A stretch of DNA of 64,000 bases, taken from Paratractidigestivibacter faecalis (GTDB lineage: Bacteria > Actinomycetota > Coriobacteriia > Coriobacteriales > Atopobiaceae). Positions within the stretch are counted from its first letter, which is position 1. Each line of letters starts with the position of its first letter. The notes beneath the pieces are model-generated. The model was given only the letters and a program-made list of their open reading frames with translations. It searched no databases and was not told the origin of the DNA. The stretch covers positions 1,576,742 to 1,640,741 of the forward strand of contig NZ_QSNG01000001.1 in NCBI RefSeq assembly GCF_003416765.1. The letters run 5' to 3'. Positions 8,034 through 16,740 of the stretch are shown here, one piece after another. The translations under genes and the position numbers were made by a program.

Positions 8034-10184
8034 CTAGCTCCTTGCGGCCACGACGACAACGGGCTGGTCGGGCTCGGCAAACTCAAGCTCCATCTCCGCC
8101 AGGCCCATGAGCTGCTCCTTGTTGAGCACGCCGGAGAGATCCGACATCTTCTGCCCAAAGAAGAGGTAGGTCTTGGGCAGGGTGGCACCCGCGTCCGTAT
8201 AGCGGGTCATGGAGTCCACGAAGTCCGAGAAAAGTCCGGAGAGCTCCCCCTTGGTGAAGGTCGCCACCTTTGCGTCGTCCTTCTGGAGACGGATGACGCC
8301 CTCCTCGTCCACCACGCGCACAACGGTCTTCCTACTCTTCATCAGGCCAAAGAGCGCTTTCTTCACCGTCGTGGCCTCATAGGCGTGCCAGCGGCCCTCG
8401 GAGGCCACCTCATCCACCGCATCCTGATCAACGCCGCAAGCCTCGGCGACAATGGCGCGAAGCTCGGAGTCGCTCTTTGCCTCGGACTTGCGGTCCTTGG
8501 TGCGCAGCTCAGTGGCACCGGTGGCCGTCGCGCGCAGGATGTTCTTCTGCGAGTCGATCTCGATGGCGATGTCAACCGTGGCGGCATCGGCGCCCGCCCT
8601 CGTGATGACCTCCATCACGTCGTGGCGAATCTTGCGGATGTCCTCGTCGGTGGGGTTGGAGACGTTGCGCTCGATCTGCTCACGCACCAGCGCCAGGGAG
8701 ACACCGATGGTGGAGATGTACGGGGCATTCTTGGCAATGCGATGCCTGATGCCCATCCTCTTACCCAGCGCAGGGGCCACCACGGAGGCGGAGCCGCCAC
8801 CTCCGACCAGGTAAATGAGGTTGGGATTGAGGTCGTAGTCGGAAATTAGGCCCTGGACCACCTGGGCGACCTTCTCCATGGCAATGTCCATCGCCTGCTG
8901 GCAGAGGGACTCCACGGTACCACCGATCATGTCGGCCAGGGCCTGCCAGGCCTTGCGGGCGGCCTCCACGTTGCCCGCAGCGTAGTCGCCCTCGGGCACG
9001 TAGCCCAGGATGTTGGCCGCGCCGCAGAGCGTGAGGGCGTAGGACTCACCGTTGCTGCACGCCACCACAGCGTAGTTTGCCTGGTCGTCCTCGCGCGGGG
9101 CGATGAGTTCGACCTTGGGGTCGCAGATCTTCTCGACGGGGGTGAAGACCTCGTAGTCCTTGTCGGCGATGTGGGCAGAACGCGGGCCGACGTCAGAGAT
9201 CTTGCCGCCCTCCACCACGATCATGGAGCCGCCCGCAATGCCCAGGGTGCGCACGTCAAGCGAGGTGAGATAGAGCTTGTGACCGCCCACCTGGGCGTTC
9301 TTGATCATGACCTTGCCATCCTTGATGGCAGAGATGTCGGTGGAGGTGCCACCCGCCTCGAGGAAGATGCCATCGGTGATCTTCTCGTACATGAGGGCGC
9401 CCGCCACGCCCGCCGCAAGGCCCGAGAGCATGGTGAGAATGGGGCGCTTGCGCACCTCGTCGATTGACATGACGCCGCCGTCGCAGCGCATGATCATCAG
9501 GGGCTTCTTGATGCCGGAGTCCTTGACGGCCCCTTCGGTCATATTGGCTGTTTCCATCATCTTTGGAATCAGCGCGGCATTGACGGCAGCCGTGCGCGTA
9601 CGGGCAGAGAGGCCATAGAGCTGGGAGATCTCATAACCGCCCGTGGCCACCACGCCCATCTCGTTTGCCTTTGCAATGACACGCTGCTCGTTTGTGGGGT
9701 CATCGACGGAGTAGCTCTCGGACGCGACGATGACCTCGCAGCCGCGCGACCTCAGGGCCTCGACCGCCGTGGCTATGCCCTCGTCGCTCAGAGAGCCGCT
9801 CTCCAGCAGCTCGTGCTCCGTCTCCAGGTACTTGCCCGGCGCAAGCTCGATGTTGCCCACGGTAGTCTCGGAGCCGGCGCGGCCGGAGCCCGCGCCCTTG
9901 CCCATGCCGATAACGCCCACCTTGGCGACGTCTCCCTCGAGCAGGGCGTTTGTCGCCTGCGTAGTTCCGTGGGCTATGAACACCACGTCATCCGGGGAGA
10001 TTTGGTTCTTGGTGAGGACGTTCTCGATGGCCTGGACGATGCCGGCGGCAACCCCTTGCTCGGCGTGATGAGTCGTGGGGACCTTCTCCTTGGCTATGAC
10101 CTCGTAGGTGTCGTTGTCCACCACGACGGCGTCGGTGAAGGTACCGCCGACGTCAATGCCGATTCTTACGGTTCTCTTGCCCAT
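8034..10184 (-). CDS. Hydantoinase/oxoprolinase family protein (HyuA-like)
   Basis: A 716-residue protein with the family's actin-like ATPase signatures: IGIDVGGTFTDAVVVD at the N-terminus and LEAGGTSTDISAIKDG in the central domain. GNAT-free C-terminal extensions occur in this family, and the length is normal for HyuA/OplA-type subunits. Members hydrolyse cyclic amides (hydantoin, 5-oxoproline) or carboxylate ketones with ATP, often with a HyuB partner. No HyuB is seen in the window. The start is ATG at 10184, preceded by AGAAAGG with six bases spacing; the longer open frame upstream lacks support. It is co-directional with the transporter 130 bases upstream and tightly coupled to the HExxH gene downstream. 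The substrate is not deducible. Confidence 0.87.
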   Translation of the reverse strand: MGKRTVRIGIDVGGTFTDAVVVDNDTYEVIAKEKVPTTHHAEQGVAAGIVQAIENVLTKNQISPDDVVFIAHGTTQATNALLEGDVAKVGVIGMGKGAGSGRAGSETTVGNIELAPGKYLETEHELLESGSLSDEGIATAVEALRSRGCEVIVASESYSVDDPTNEQRVIAKANEMGVVATGGYEISQLYGLSARTRTAAVNAALIPKMMETANMTEGAVKDSGIKKPLMIMRCDGGVMSIDEVRKRPILTMLSGLAAGVAGALMYEKITDGIFLEAGGTSTDISAIKDGKVMIKNAQVGGHKLYLTSLDVRTLGIAGGSMIVVEGGKISDVGPRSAHIADKDYEVFTPVEKICDPKVELIAPREDDQANYAVVACSNGESYALTLCGAANILGYVPEGDYAAGNVEAARKAWQALADMIGGTVESLCQQAMDIAMEKVAQVVQGLISDYDLNPNLIYLVGGGGSASVVAPALGKRMGIRHRIAKNAPYISTIGVSLALVREQIERNVSNPTDEDIRKIRHDVMEVITRAGADAATVDIAIEIDSQKNILRATATGATELRTKDRKSEAKSDSELRAIVAEACGVDQDAVDEVASEGRWHAYEATTVKKALFGLMKSRKTVVRVVDEEGVIRLQKDDAKVATFTKGELSGLFSDFVDSMTRYTDAGATLPKTYLFFGQKMSDLSGVLNKEQLMGLAEMELEFAEPDQPVVVVAARS

Positions 10185-10314
10185 CTCGTGCCTTTCTGTG
10201 CGTTCGCTGTCTTGAGTGTCGGGGCGCGGGTCCGAGCTTTCGGCGGATGCTCCGAGAGCGCAGGCGCGCACCCCGACGTCCGGACACATGCAAGCCCGGG
10301 CGCCGGGGGGACGA

Positions 10315-11592
10315 TTAGAACAGGGTGACGGCGGTGAAGACCAGGATGCCAAGCGCCATGACCATGGTATAGGGCAGCGTGGACTTCAGGATGTCGTTGA
10401 CGTCAACGTTGGCGTAGTCGGCCACGATGACGTTCTGGGTGTTGGTCGGGTCGGAGACGCACTGGACGACGCTGGTGGAGCGCAGCGCCATGCCCACCGC
10501 AGCGGGGGAGAGCGTTCCGGCGGCAACGAAGATGTTGGCGAGACCGGAGCCCAGGCCGTACATGTTCAGCGGGCCGCGGTACAGGGCAAGCGGCGAGAGG
10601 ATCGTGAAGACCACCACGTAGACGATGGGGTTGCTCGGCAGAATCATGGAAATGATGGGCTGCATGAGAGCAGAGGTCTCGGGCGCGGAGACGCCGTTGA
10701 GCAGGATGCCGATGCCCACCATGAGGCCAATGACGCCGGCGACGTCCTTGATGCCCTCGACCACGGAGCTGGAGAGGACCTGCATCGCCTGCTTGGGCTT
10801 GGTGATGAGCGCGGTCACAACGAGGGTGACGATAAGCGCGGTCTCGGCGTTCCACTTGAGGAAGAAGACCAGGACGATCGGTACGATGGGCATGAGAAGG
10901 GCAACGGGGTTGACGTCCTTCTTGTCGGAGCCCGCCTGGGCTGCCCAGGCGGCGCTCTTGGCGGCGCCACGCGTGTTGATGACGATGTAGGCAAGGGTCA
11001 CGACGGCGCACACGACGCCCATGACGACGGAGGTGGACTTGATGACCTCCATGTCCATGCCGATGGTGTCAACGTAGAGCTGGTACTGGGAAACGTTGAA
11101 CAGAAGGCCGATGTTCAGGCCAAATAGGATGAGGCTTGCCGCCACGACGGGGGCAACGCCCGCGGAGAGCAGGAGCGGGACCGCAATCTGGGAGACCATG
11201 ATGACGGGGCCGGCACCGCTCATGGCGGTGAAGATGACAGCGATAGCGGCCGTCAGAGCGATGGCGATGACCATGGGCTTGTCGCCGGCAAGCTCTGCCG
11301 CCTTGCGGATGATAGCGTCGGAGATGCCCTCCTTCTGGATCACCTTGGCGAAGATGGCGCCAAAGATCGTCACCGTGATGGTTGAGGCGAGCTTGGCGGC
11401 ACCAGAGCCGATTACAAAGGAGGTGATGGTCTTGACCTCCTTGTCGCCCGAGATGAACGGCACGCCGGCGACCGCGGCGATGAGGATGCCCATGAGCGGC
11501 AGCGCCAGAATGGCGGGCATCTTCTTCGTCATCATCAGGGCAACGCCCCCGATGAAGACGGCCAGAATCAGAATGACCTGAACTGTTGCCAT
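10315..11592 (-). CDS. Putative organic-acid/H+ or Na+ symporter (ion-transporter superfamily)
   Basis: About 425 residues, almost entirely hydrophobic, with roughly eleven to twelve membrane segments beginning right at the N-terminus (VILILAVFIGGVALMM). Conserved polar stretches such as MSGAGPVIMVSQIA and VSDPTNTQNVIVADY in re-entrant positions are typical of the CitMHS/GntP/ArsB-like superfamily, though I cannot name the subfamily. The start is ATG at 11592 after an AGGAAGGAAACAGCA ribosome site. It heads the leftward operon with hydantoinase-like, HExxH and FAD proteins, so it likely imports their substrate, perhaps a cyclic amide such as 5-oxoproline or a related acid (inference). A divergent HTH gene lies 344 bases away. 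Confidence 0.75.
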   Translation of the reverse strand: MATVQVILILAVFIGGVALMMTKKMPAILALPLMGILIAAVAGVPFISGDKEVKTITSFVIGSGAAKLASTITVTIFGAIFAKVIQKEGISDAIIRKAAELAGDKPMVIAIALTAAIAVIFTAMSGAGPVIMVSQIAVPLLLSAGVAPVVAASLILFGLNIGLLFNVSQYQLYVDTIGMDMEVIKSTSVVMGVVCAVVTLAYIVINTRGAAKSAAWAAQAGSDKKDVNPVALLMPIVPIVLVFFLKWNAETALIVTLVVTALITKPKQAMQVLSSSVVEGIKDVAGVIGLMVGIGILLNGVSAPETSALMQPIISMILPSNPIVYVVVFTILSPLALYRGPLNMYGLGSGLANIFVAAGTLSPAAVGMALRSTSVVQCVSDPTNTQNVIVADYANVDVNDILKSTLPYTMVMALGILVFTAVTLF

Positions 11593-11936
11593 TGCTGTTT
11601 CCTTCCTTTCCTCGTGGCCGGGTTCGCCGGCCCCCAATCGATGGTTGGGAAGGTAGCACCCGCGCGGTGGCCGCCGACCCCAGAGTGCCGCGTACGGTTT
11701 GTTTCGAAATTGCATCGCCGGAGAGGCCGCAGTGGGCGATACGCGTCTGGTTTCCCCATTGGGGAGCGTCCCTCAGCTGCAAAGTATCTCTGTGGAGATA
11801 CTTGCGATTATGAGATATTATTTCTGCGAATGACCTGCTTGTTTTCAGCTAAGTGACTTGTGGATTCCGGTGAGCGGTTTATGAAATCCACGTGGCTACA
11901 TCTTTTCTACATATTTCTTAAAGAAGAGGAACACTC
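11593..11936. promoter_or_regulatory. Divergent promoter region with a 22-bp perfect palindrome
   Basis: The gap lies between the leftward transporter operon and the rightward HTH gene. A palindrome at 11782-11803 has arms AAGTATCTC and GAGATACTT around TGTG, a good operator candidate for the HTH protein. Near 11907 the motif TTTCTACATATT precedes the HTH gene and is repeated upstream of the 12-codon frame at 33196. Which bases are -10 elements is not certain. Confidence 0.5.
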
Positions 11937-12587
11937 GTGCATCCCTACCCCGAAGAGCTTCTCCCCGCCACGATGAGCACCCTTGGCAAGGCCTTCGACT
12001 TTGCCGACAAGCACCTCCCGGAGGGCCTCGCCTCCTTCTACGAGCTCTTTGCGTGCTCGGACGTGGCGCGCACCTTCGACGGCCCCGATGCGCACCCGGA
12101 CCTCAACGGCTCGGGAATCCAGCTCGTGCTCTCGGTCTGCGAGGGGGTCTCGTCGGAGGGCCTGGACCTCATGCTGATGAGCGAGCGCCGGCCTGACAAG
12201 GGGCACCGGGAGCGCGCCAAGTGGTGCGGCGCGCTTCTGGCCTACCACCAGTGGGACACCGGGGCGACATTCAGGGCCATCTCGACCTACCTGGGAATCG
12301 ACGAGCTCTTTTCTCTCTTTGAGGAGCGTGGAAAAGAGCCTCTGCCCCAGATCTCGGCCCACATAGCGCAGACGCTGGCGATAAGGACAGCCCCCACCCG
12401 ACTGCGCCACTTCCGCGCGGAGGCCGGGCTCACGCAGCACGGCCTTGCCGCGGCCTCGGGCGTCTCCCTGCGCTCCATACAACAGTACGAGCAGCGCAAG
12501 AAGGACATCAACCGCGCCCAGGCAAGGTCGGTCTTGCTCCTCTCGCAGGCGCTGGGATGCTCGATGGAGGACCTGCTGGAGCCGTGA
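11937..12587 (+). CDS. Transcriptional regulator with C-terminal XRE-type helix-turn-helix
   Basis: A 216-residue protein starting at GTG 11937, with AGAAGAGG upstream. The N-terminal 140 residues have no motif I recognise (an alpha-helical region rich in Glu/Asp). The C-terminal 60 residues form an XRE HTH: LRHFRAEAGLTQHGLAAASG, then VSLRSIQQYEQRKK, with an SMEDLLEP tail. A C-terminal HTH is unusual, since XRE domains are mostly N-terminal. Divergent placement from the hydantoinase operon and the palindrome between them suggest it controls that operon. It ends 65 bases from the convergent tsaBD fusion, with a shared palindromic terminator between. Confidence 0.8.
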   Translation: MHPYPEELLPATMSTLGKAFDFADKHLPEGLASFYELFACSDVARTFDGPDAHPDLNGSGIQLVLSVCEGVSSEGLDLMLMSERRPDKGHRERAKWCGALLAYHQWDTGATFRAISTYLGIDELFSLFEERGKEPLPQISAHIAQTLAIRTAPTRLRHFRAEAGLTQHGLAAASGVSLRSIQQYEQRKKDINRAQARSVLLLSQALGCSMEDLLEP

Positions 12588-12614
12588 CGTCTGATGGGAC
12601 AGGGATGTCGGCCG

Positions 12615-12647
12615 GATGAGAAAAAGGGACTGTCCCTTTTTCTCATC
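12615..12647. terminator. Bidirectional terminator, perfect GGGACTGTCCC palindrome
   Basis: A 33-bp perfect palindrome with arms GATGAGAAAA and TTTTCTCATC around AGGGACTGTCCCT lies between two convergent genes. The A-run on one side and T-run on the other make it usable in both directions. Confidence 0.75.
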
Positions 12648-12651
12648 ACGC

Positions 12652-15090
12652 CTAGCGCTCCCAGGTGGGAGGCACCGGGGCGTCCGGCGTGGACCAGGTG
12701 CCCAGGGGCGCGTTGGGGGCGGCGTCCAGCGTGAGCTCGGCAAAGTTGCCCGCCAGGTAGCTGCGCAGCGCGGGGATGCCGATCATGGCGGCGTTGTCTC
12801 CGCAGGCGCGCATGGGCGGCACCGTCACGCGGACGCCCATCTTGGCAAAGGTCTTCTGGTAGGCCGCGCGCAGCTCGGGGTTGGCCGCCACGCCGCCGCC
12901 GATGCAGATGTCGGAGACGCCGGTCTCCTCCACGGCCGTCTTGGCCTTGGCAACCTGCACGTCCACCACGGCCGCCTCGAAGCTCGCCGCAAGGTCGGGG
13001 AGGTTGATCGGACGACCCGCGCGGTTCTCGCCCTCAATGTAGGTGATGACGGCGGTCTTGAGGCCAGAGAGGCTGAAGCTGTAGTCGCCGCTGTGCATCA
13101 TGGCGCGCGGGAAGTGGATGGCGCGCGGGTTGCCCTTGGCCGCGAGCTTGCTGATCACGGGGCCGCCGGGGTATCCCAGGCCCAGGGCCTTGGCCACCTT
13201 GTCGAAGGCCTCGCCCACCGCGTCGTCGATGGTGGCGCCCAGGACCTCGTAGTCTCCCCAGGCCCGCACGTGAACGAGCATGGTGTTGCCGCCGGAGACC
13301 AGGCTCGCCACAAAGGGGGGCTTGAGGTCCGGGGTCTCAAAGAGGTTGGCCATGAGGTGGCCCTCAAGGTGGTGGACCGCAATGAGCGGCAGGTCGGCGG
13401 CCACGGCAAGGCCCTTGGCAAAGGCCACGCCCACCACGAGGGCACCCACCAGGCCGGGGCCGGAGGTCACGCCGACGGCGGCCAGGTCAGACGGGGCGAG
13501 GGTGTCGCAGCCAAAGTGAGCGCCCGCCTGTGCCAGGGTCTCCTCCAGCACGCCGACGATGGCCTCGGTGTGCTTGCGGCTGGCAATCTCGGGCACCACG
13601 CCGCCAAAGCGCGCGTGGAAGTCAATCTGAGTGGCCACAACGCTCGCGCAGACCACGCCGTGGGAGTCCGTCACGGCCATGGCGGTCTCGTCGCAGGAGG
13701 ACTCGATGGAGAGCACCAGCGGACCAGCGACGGCGAGCGCCTCGCGGCAGGCCTCGCTGCGCTCGCCCGGCACGATGGGCCAGGGGCGGATGGACGCGCG
13801 CGGCTCAGGACGCTCCCCCACCAGCTCGACGTCAACGGCAAGCGGCAGCCCCACGCGCAGGATGAGCGCGTCGTGGCCGGCGCCGTAGTAGCCCGGGCGG
13901 CGGCCCTCCTCCGCAAAGCCCAGGCGGTCGTAGAGGCCGCGGGCCGGCGCGTTCTTCTCGTCAACCTCAAGCGAGCAGGTGGAGGCGCCCAGCATCTGGG
14001 CGTCATAGGCCACGCGAGAAACCAGTCTGCTCGCAATGCCCTCGCGGCGGCGGGAGGCGTCGCAGACGACCTCCTCAACCTCAAAGTCCGCGCCGGCCAG
14101 GTAGCCACCGGCAAAGCCAATGACGCGACCCTGGTCGTGGGCCACCCACCAGCTGCGGCCTGGCTGTGAGAGCTCCTCGTAGAAGAGCTTCTGCCCCCAG
14201 GCGTTGTGGGCGCTGCCCTCGTAGGTCGCGGCCTCTAGCTCCGCCACGGCGGTGAGGTCGTTCATGGTCATGGGGCGCAGCTGGCAGTGAATGCCGGCCA
14301 GCGCGTCGTCCACGCCGGTGAGGTCAACGGAGGCCGGGGTCGCAAGGCCCAGGCGCGTGCGCTCGTTCTCCTCGGCGTCGGAGAGGCGCGTGTAGATGGG
14401 CAGGACCAGCGCCGGGTCTCCGGAGGCGTCAAAGGCGCCGGACTCAACGGCGGCGCGCACCAGGCCCTCGCCGGTGGGGTACCACGCCTCCTCCGGCGCC
14501 ACCTGCGCGGGCCGGAAGCCGGCGTCCTCGAAGCGCGCACGGTACTTGACCAGGCCGTTTCCGGTGATGGTAAGCTCGGGGGCGTCGTCGCGAGCAGCCC
14601 AGACCTCGACGCAGGCGTCCGCCTTCACGACGGTCTCCGCGGGGAAAGTGCGGTGGGCGCCGGCGTCGTCCAGCTGGTAGATGCCGGGGTAGACCTCGCC
14701 GCGCATGGCGTCTCCGGCCACGGCGAGCTTGCCGCGGATGCCGGCCTTGTGGGCGGACCAGGCCATGGCATCGAGCGCCGAGGTTCCGTAGAGCGGACAT
14801 CCCAGGCCGCAGGCCAGGCCCTTTGCCGTGGCAATGCCAATGCGCACGCCCGTGAAGGAGCCGGGGCCGCGTCCCACCAGGACCGCGTCCACGTCTGCCA
14901 TGCCAAGGCCGGCGTCTGCCAGCGCGCGCTCGCAGGTGCCCACGAGCTCCACGTTTGCCTTGCGGCGGCAGAGGTGGTCGGCGGAGGCCAGGACCTCCAC
15001 GTCGGTGCCCGCCACGCGCGCGACGGCGCAGGCCAGCATGTCCGTTGAGGTGTCTACGGCAAGGACGATCTTCTCGGCGTTGTTGCTCAT
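12652..15090 (-). CDS. tsaD: TsaB-RimI-TsaD triple fusion (t6A tRNA modification and N-acetyltransferase)
   Basis: An 812-residue protein with three domains. Residues 1 to about 260 are TsaB-like (LAVDTSTDMLACAV, then VGRGPGSFTGVRIG). Residues about 270-430 are a RimI-type GNAT acetyltransferase (acetyl-CoA loop RRREGIASRLV). Residues about 465-812 are TsaD: LSIESSCDETAMAV, the metal site HHLEGH, and the late GGGVAANPELR and CGDNAAMIG segments. TsaB and TsaD with TsaC and TsaE make N6-threonylcarbamoyladenosine at A37 of ANN-decoding tRNAs; RimI acetylates ribosomal protein S18. The three genes are often neighbours in bacteria, and here they form one chain. The start is ATG at 15090 with GGAAGGG seven bases upstream; the longer frame upstream runs into repeat sequence. 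Because tsaD is generally essential, the whole fusion should be functional. Confidence 0.93.
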   Translation of the reverse strand: MSNNAEKIVLAVDTSTDMLACAVARVAGTDVEVLASADHLCRRKANVELVGTCERALADAGLGMADVDAVLVGRGPGSFTGVRIGIATAKGLACGLGCPLYGTSALDAMAWSAHKAGIRGKLAVAGDAMRGEVYPGIYQLDDAGAHRTFPAETVVKADACVEVWAARDDAPELTITGNGLVKYRARFEDAGFRPAQVAPEEAWYPTGEGLVRAAVESGAFDASGDPALVLPIYTRLSDAEENERTRLGLATPASVDLTGVDDALAGIHCQLRPMTMNDLTAVAELEAATYEGSAHNAWGQKLFYEELSQPGRSWWVAHDQGRVIGFAGGYLAGADFEVEEVVCDASRRREGIASRLVSRVAYDAQMLGASTCSLEVDEKNAPARGLYDRLGFAEEGRRPGYYGAGHDALILRVGLPLAVDVELVGERPEPRASIRPWPIVPGERSEACREALAVAGPLVLSIESSCDETAMAVTDSHGVVCASVVATQIDFHARFGGVVPEIASRKHTEAIVGVLEETLAQAGAHFGCDTLAPSDLAAVGVTSGPGLVGALVVGVAFAKGLAVAADLPLIAVHHLEGHLMANLFETPDLKPPFVASLVSGGNTMLVHVRAWGDYEVLGATIDDAVGEAFDKVAKALGLGYPGGPVISKLAAKGNPRAIHFPRAMMHSGDYSFSLSGLKTAVITYIEGENRAGRPINLPDLAASFEAAVVDVQVAKAKTAVEETGVSDICIGGGVAANPELRAAYQKTFAKMGVRVTVPPMRACGDNAAMIGIPALRSYLAGNFAELTLDAAPNAPLGTWSTPDAPVPPTWER

Positions 15091-15272
15091 GCGCAACCCT
15101 TCCCAAGCGGCGTGTAACCCATCCAGTTTAGCCACAAATTGGGGACGTGTTCGCTTTTGCGCAAGGTGGGGACAGGTTGGCAAGAAGCACACGAGGAGCG
15201 CCCGGTCAAAGGCCCGTGCGGCCCGGCCCGTGCGGCCCGGCAAGTCTGTCCCAAATTTGCGCAAATTCGAAC

Positions 15273-16711
15273 GGGGGTGCGGACGAAAAGTTGGACGCCG
15301 ACAGGCGTCCGGATTGGAGCCCGCAATGTACTCGAGCGACGAGAGGGACGCCATCCTGGGGCTCTGGCGCGAGTCCGGCCGGCCGGCCCACAGGTTCGCC
15401 AGGGAGTCGGGGCTCGCCTCCGCCGAGTCGATCAGGCGCTGGGCGTCCGGCGACCTGGGCGTCGGCTGGCACGCCCCCTATACTCTTGCCCAGAGGGCCG
15501 ACGCCGCGCGCAGGGCGCTCGCCGGGGAGGACCCCGCCGAGGTCGCCGCGTCGATCGGCTGCCACCCGGAGACCGTGCGCGGCTGGGCCCGCGCCGCGGG
15601 GAGGGAGGGCGAGGTGTCGCTCGCGAACGGACGGGGCGCCCCGCGCGTGCCGCCGCCGGCCGACCCCGGGGACCTGGAGGCCCTCAGGGCCGAGAACCGG
15701 GCCCTGAGGCTGGAGCTCGCCAGGGCCGAGGCGGTGTTGGACGTCCTAAAAGGAGGCGGCCCGGGGCGGGGCCCGGACTCGCTGACGGCGGCGGAGAGGG
15801 CGCTGGTCGCCGACGCCCTTAGGCCCGGGTTCGGCCTGGAGGACGCCCTGCGCGCGGCCGGCGTGGCGCGCAGCACCTACTACTACCACCGCGCCCGCAG
15901 GGGCGCCCCCGACCGCCTGGCCGCCCTGAGGGCGCGGGTGCGCGCCCTGTTCGAGGCCGGGGGCGGGGCCTGGGGCTACCGCACGATATGGGCGAGGCTG
16001 CGCCTGGACCCCGACGAGCCCCTGGCGGTCTCCGAGAAGGTCGTGAGGCGCGTCATGCGCGAGGAGGGGCTCGAGGTGCGCTACCTGAGGCGCCGCAGGC
16101 GCTGGAGCAGCTATGCCGGCGAGGTCTCCGAGGCCCCTCCCAACCTGCCGCTGCGCCCCGACGGCACCCACGACTTCTCCGCCTCGCGCCCCAACGAGCT
16201 GTGGGTCACCGACGTCACCATGTTCACGATAGGGTCGGGGCGCTGCTGGCTGTCGCCGGTGGTCGACTGCTTCGACGGGGCGGTCGTGGCGTGGACCCTG
16301 TCGGAGTCCCCCGACGCCCGCATGGCCGACTCGATGCTGGAGGCGGCGGCCTCGACGCTCGCGGCCGGCGAGCGGCCCGTGGTCCACACCGACCGCGGCT
16401 GCCACTACAGGTGGCCGGGCTGGGCGGCGATATGCGAGCGCCACGGCCTGGTGCGCAGCATGTCGAGGAAGGGCCGCAGCCCCGACAACGCCGCGGCCGA
16501 GGGCTTCTTCGGCCGGCTCAAGCAGGAGTTCTACCACGGCAGGGACTGGTCCGGGGTGGGCTTCGAGGAGTTCCGGCGGCGCCTGGCGGGCTACCTCGCC
16601 TACTACAACTCGGGCAGGATCAAGCGGAGCCTGGGGTGGAGGAGCCCGGAGCAGTACCGCAGGGACCTGGGGTACTCTCTCCGTAGTGTCTAAGAAATTG
16701 TCCGCACCCCC
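15273..16711 (+). mobile_element. IS3-family-like insertion sequence, complete, 1,439 bp
   Basis: The terminal inverted repeats begin GGGGGTGCGGAC at 15273 and end GTCCGCACCCCC at 16711. The element is flanked by a 3-bp direct duplication, AAC (15270-15272 and 16712-16714), the size usual for IS3 elements. It carries one transposase frame that looks intact. Its ends are GG...CC, not the common TG...CA. The clean duplication and intact gene suggest a recent insertion. Confidence 0.88.
15326..16693 (+). CDS. IS3-family transposase, OrfA and OrfB in one frame
   Basis: A 455-residue protein. The N-terminal 110 residues hold a helix-turn-helix of the IS3 OrfA kind (ESIRRWASGDLG), then a second HTH-like block and a leucine-rich helix (LEALRAENRALRLELARAEA). 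The remainder is an rve-type integrase core: first Asp in WVTDVTMF, second Asp in VHTDRGCHY, and Glu in AAAEGFFGRLKQEF, completing DDE. Typical IS3 elements need a -1 frameshift to join OrfA and OrfB; here both parts are continuous. The start ATG 15326 has TTGGAG upstream. The coding sequence is richer in GC than its neighbours, with strong use of CGC/GGC codons. Confidence 0.9.
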   Translation: MYSSDERDAILGLWRESGRPAHRFARESGLASAESIRRWASGDLGVGWHAPYTLAQRADAARRALAGEDPAEVAASIGCHPETVRGWARAAGREGEVSLANGRGAPRVPPPADPGDLEALRAENRALRLELARAEAVLDVLKGGGPGRGPDSLTAAERALVADALRPGFGLEDALRAAGVARSTYYYHRARRGAPDRLAALRARVRALFEAGGGAWGYRTIWARLRLDPDEPLAVSEKVVRRVMREEGLEVRYLRRRRRWSSYAGEVSEAPPNLPLRPDGTHDFSASRPNELWVTDVTMFTIGSGRCWLSPVVDCFDGAVVAWTLSESPDARMADSMLEAAASTLAAGERPVVHTDRGCHYRWPGWAAICERHGLVRSMSRKGRSPDNAAAEGFFGRLKQEFYHGRDWSGVGFEEFRRRLAGYLAYYNSGRIKRSLGWRSPEQYRRDLGYSLRSV

Positions 16712-16740
16712 AACACGTCCCCAATTTGCGGGGCGGGCGG

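Larger units (their letters stand above)
15135..16728. repeat. Older long palindrome interrupted by the IS
   Basis: The left arm from 15135 (CAAATTGGGGACGTGTTCG ... TTTGCGCAA ... GGGACAG) is matched in inverse by sequence on both sides of the IS: CTGTCCCAAATTTGCGCAAA at 15248-15267, CGAAC at 15268-15272, and then ACACGTCCCCAATTTG after the IS, ending at 16728. Removing the IS plus one 3-bp duplication restores a roughly 150-bp imperfect palindrome. The IS therefore landed in its right arm. Confidence 0.7.

Noticed and set aside
14828-15325. N-terminal extension of the IS transposase
   Set aside because: It runs through the IS end and into antisense tsaB. The transposase must start inside the IS, and ATG 15326 has a ribosome site.
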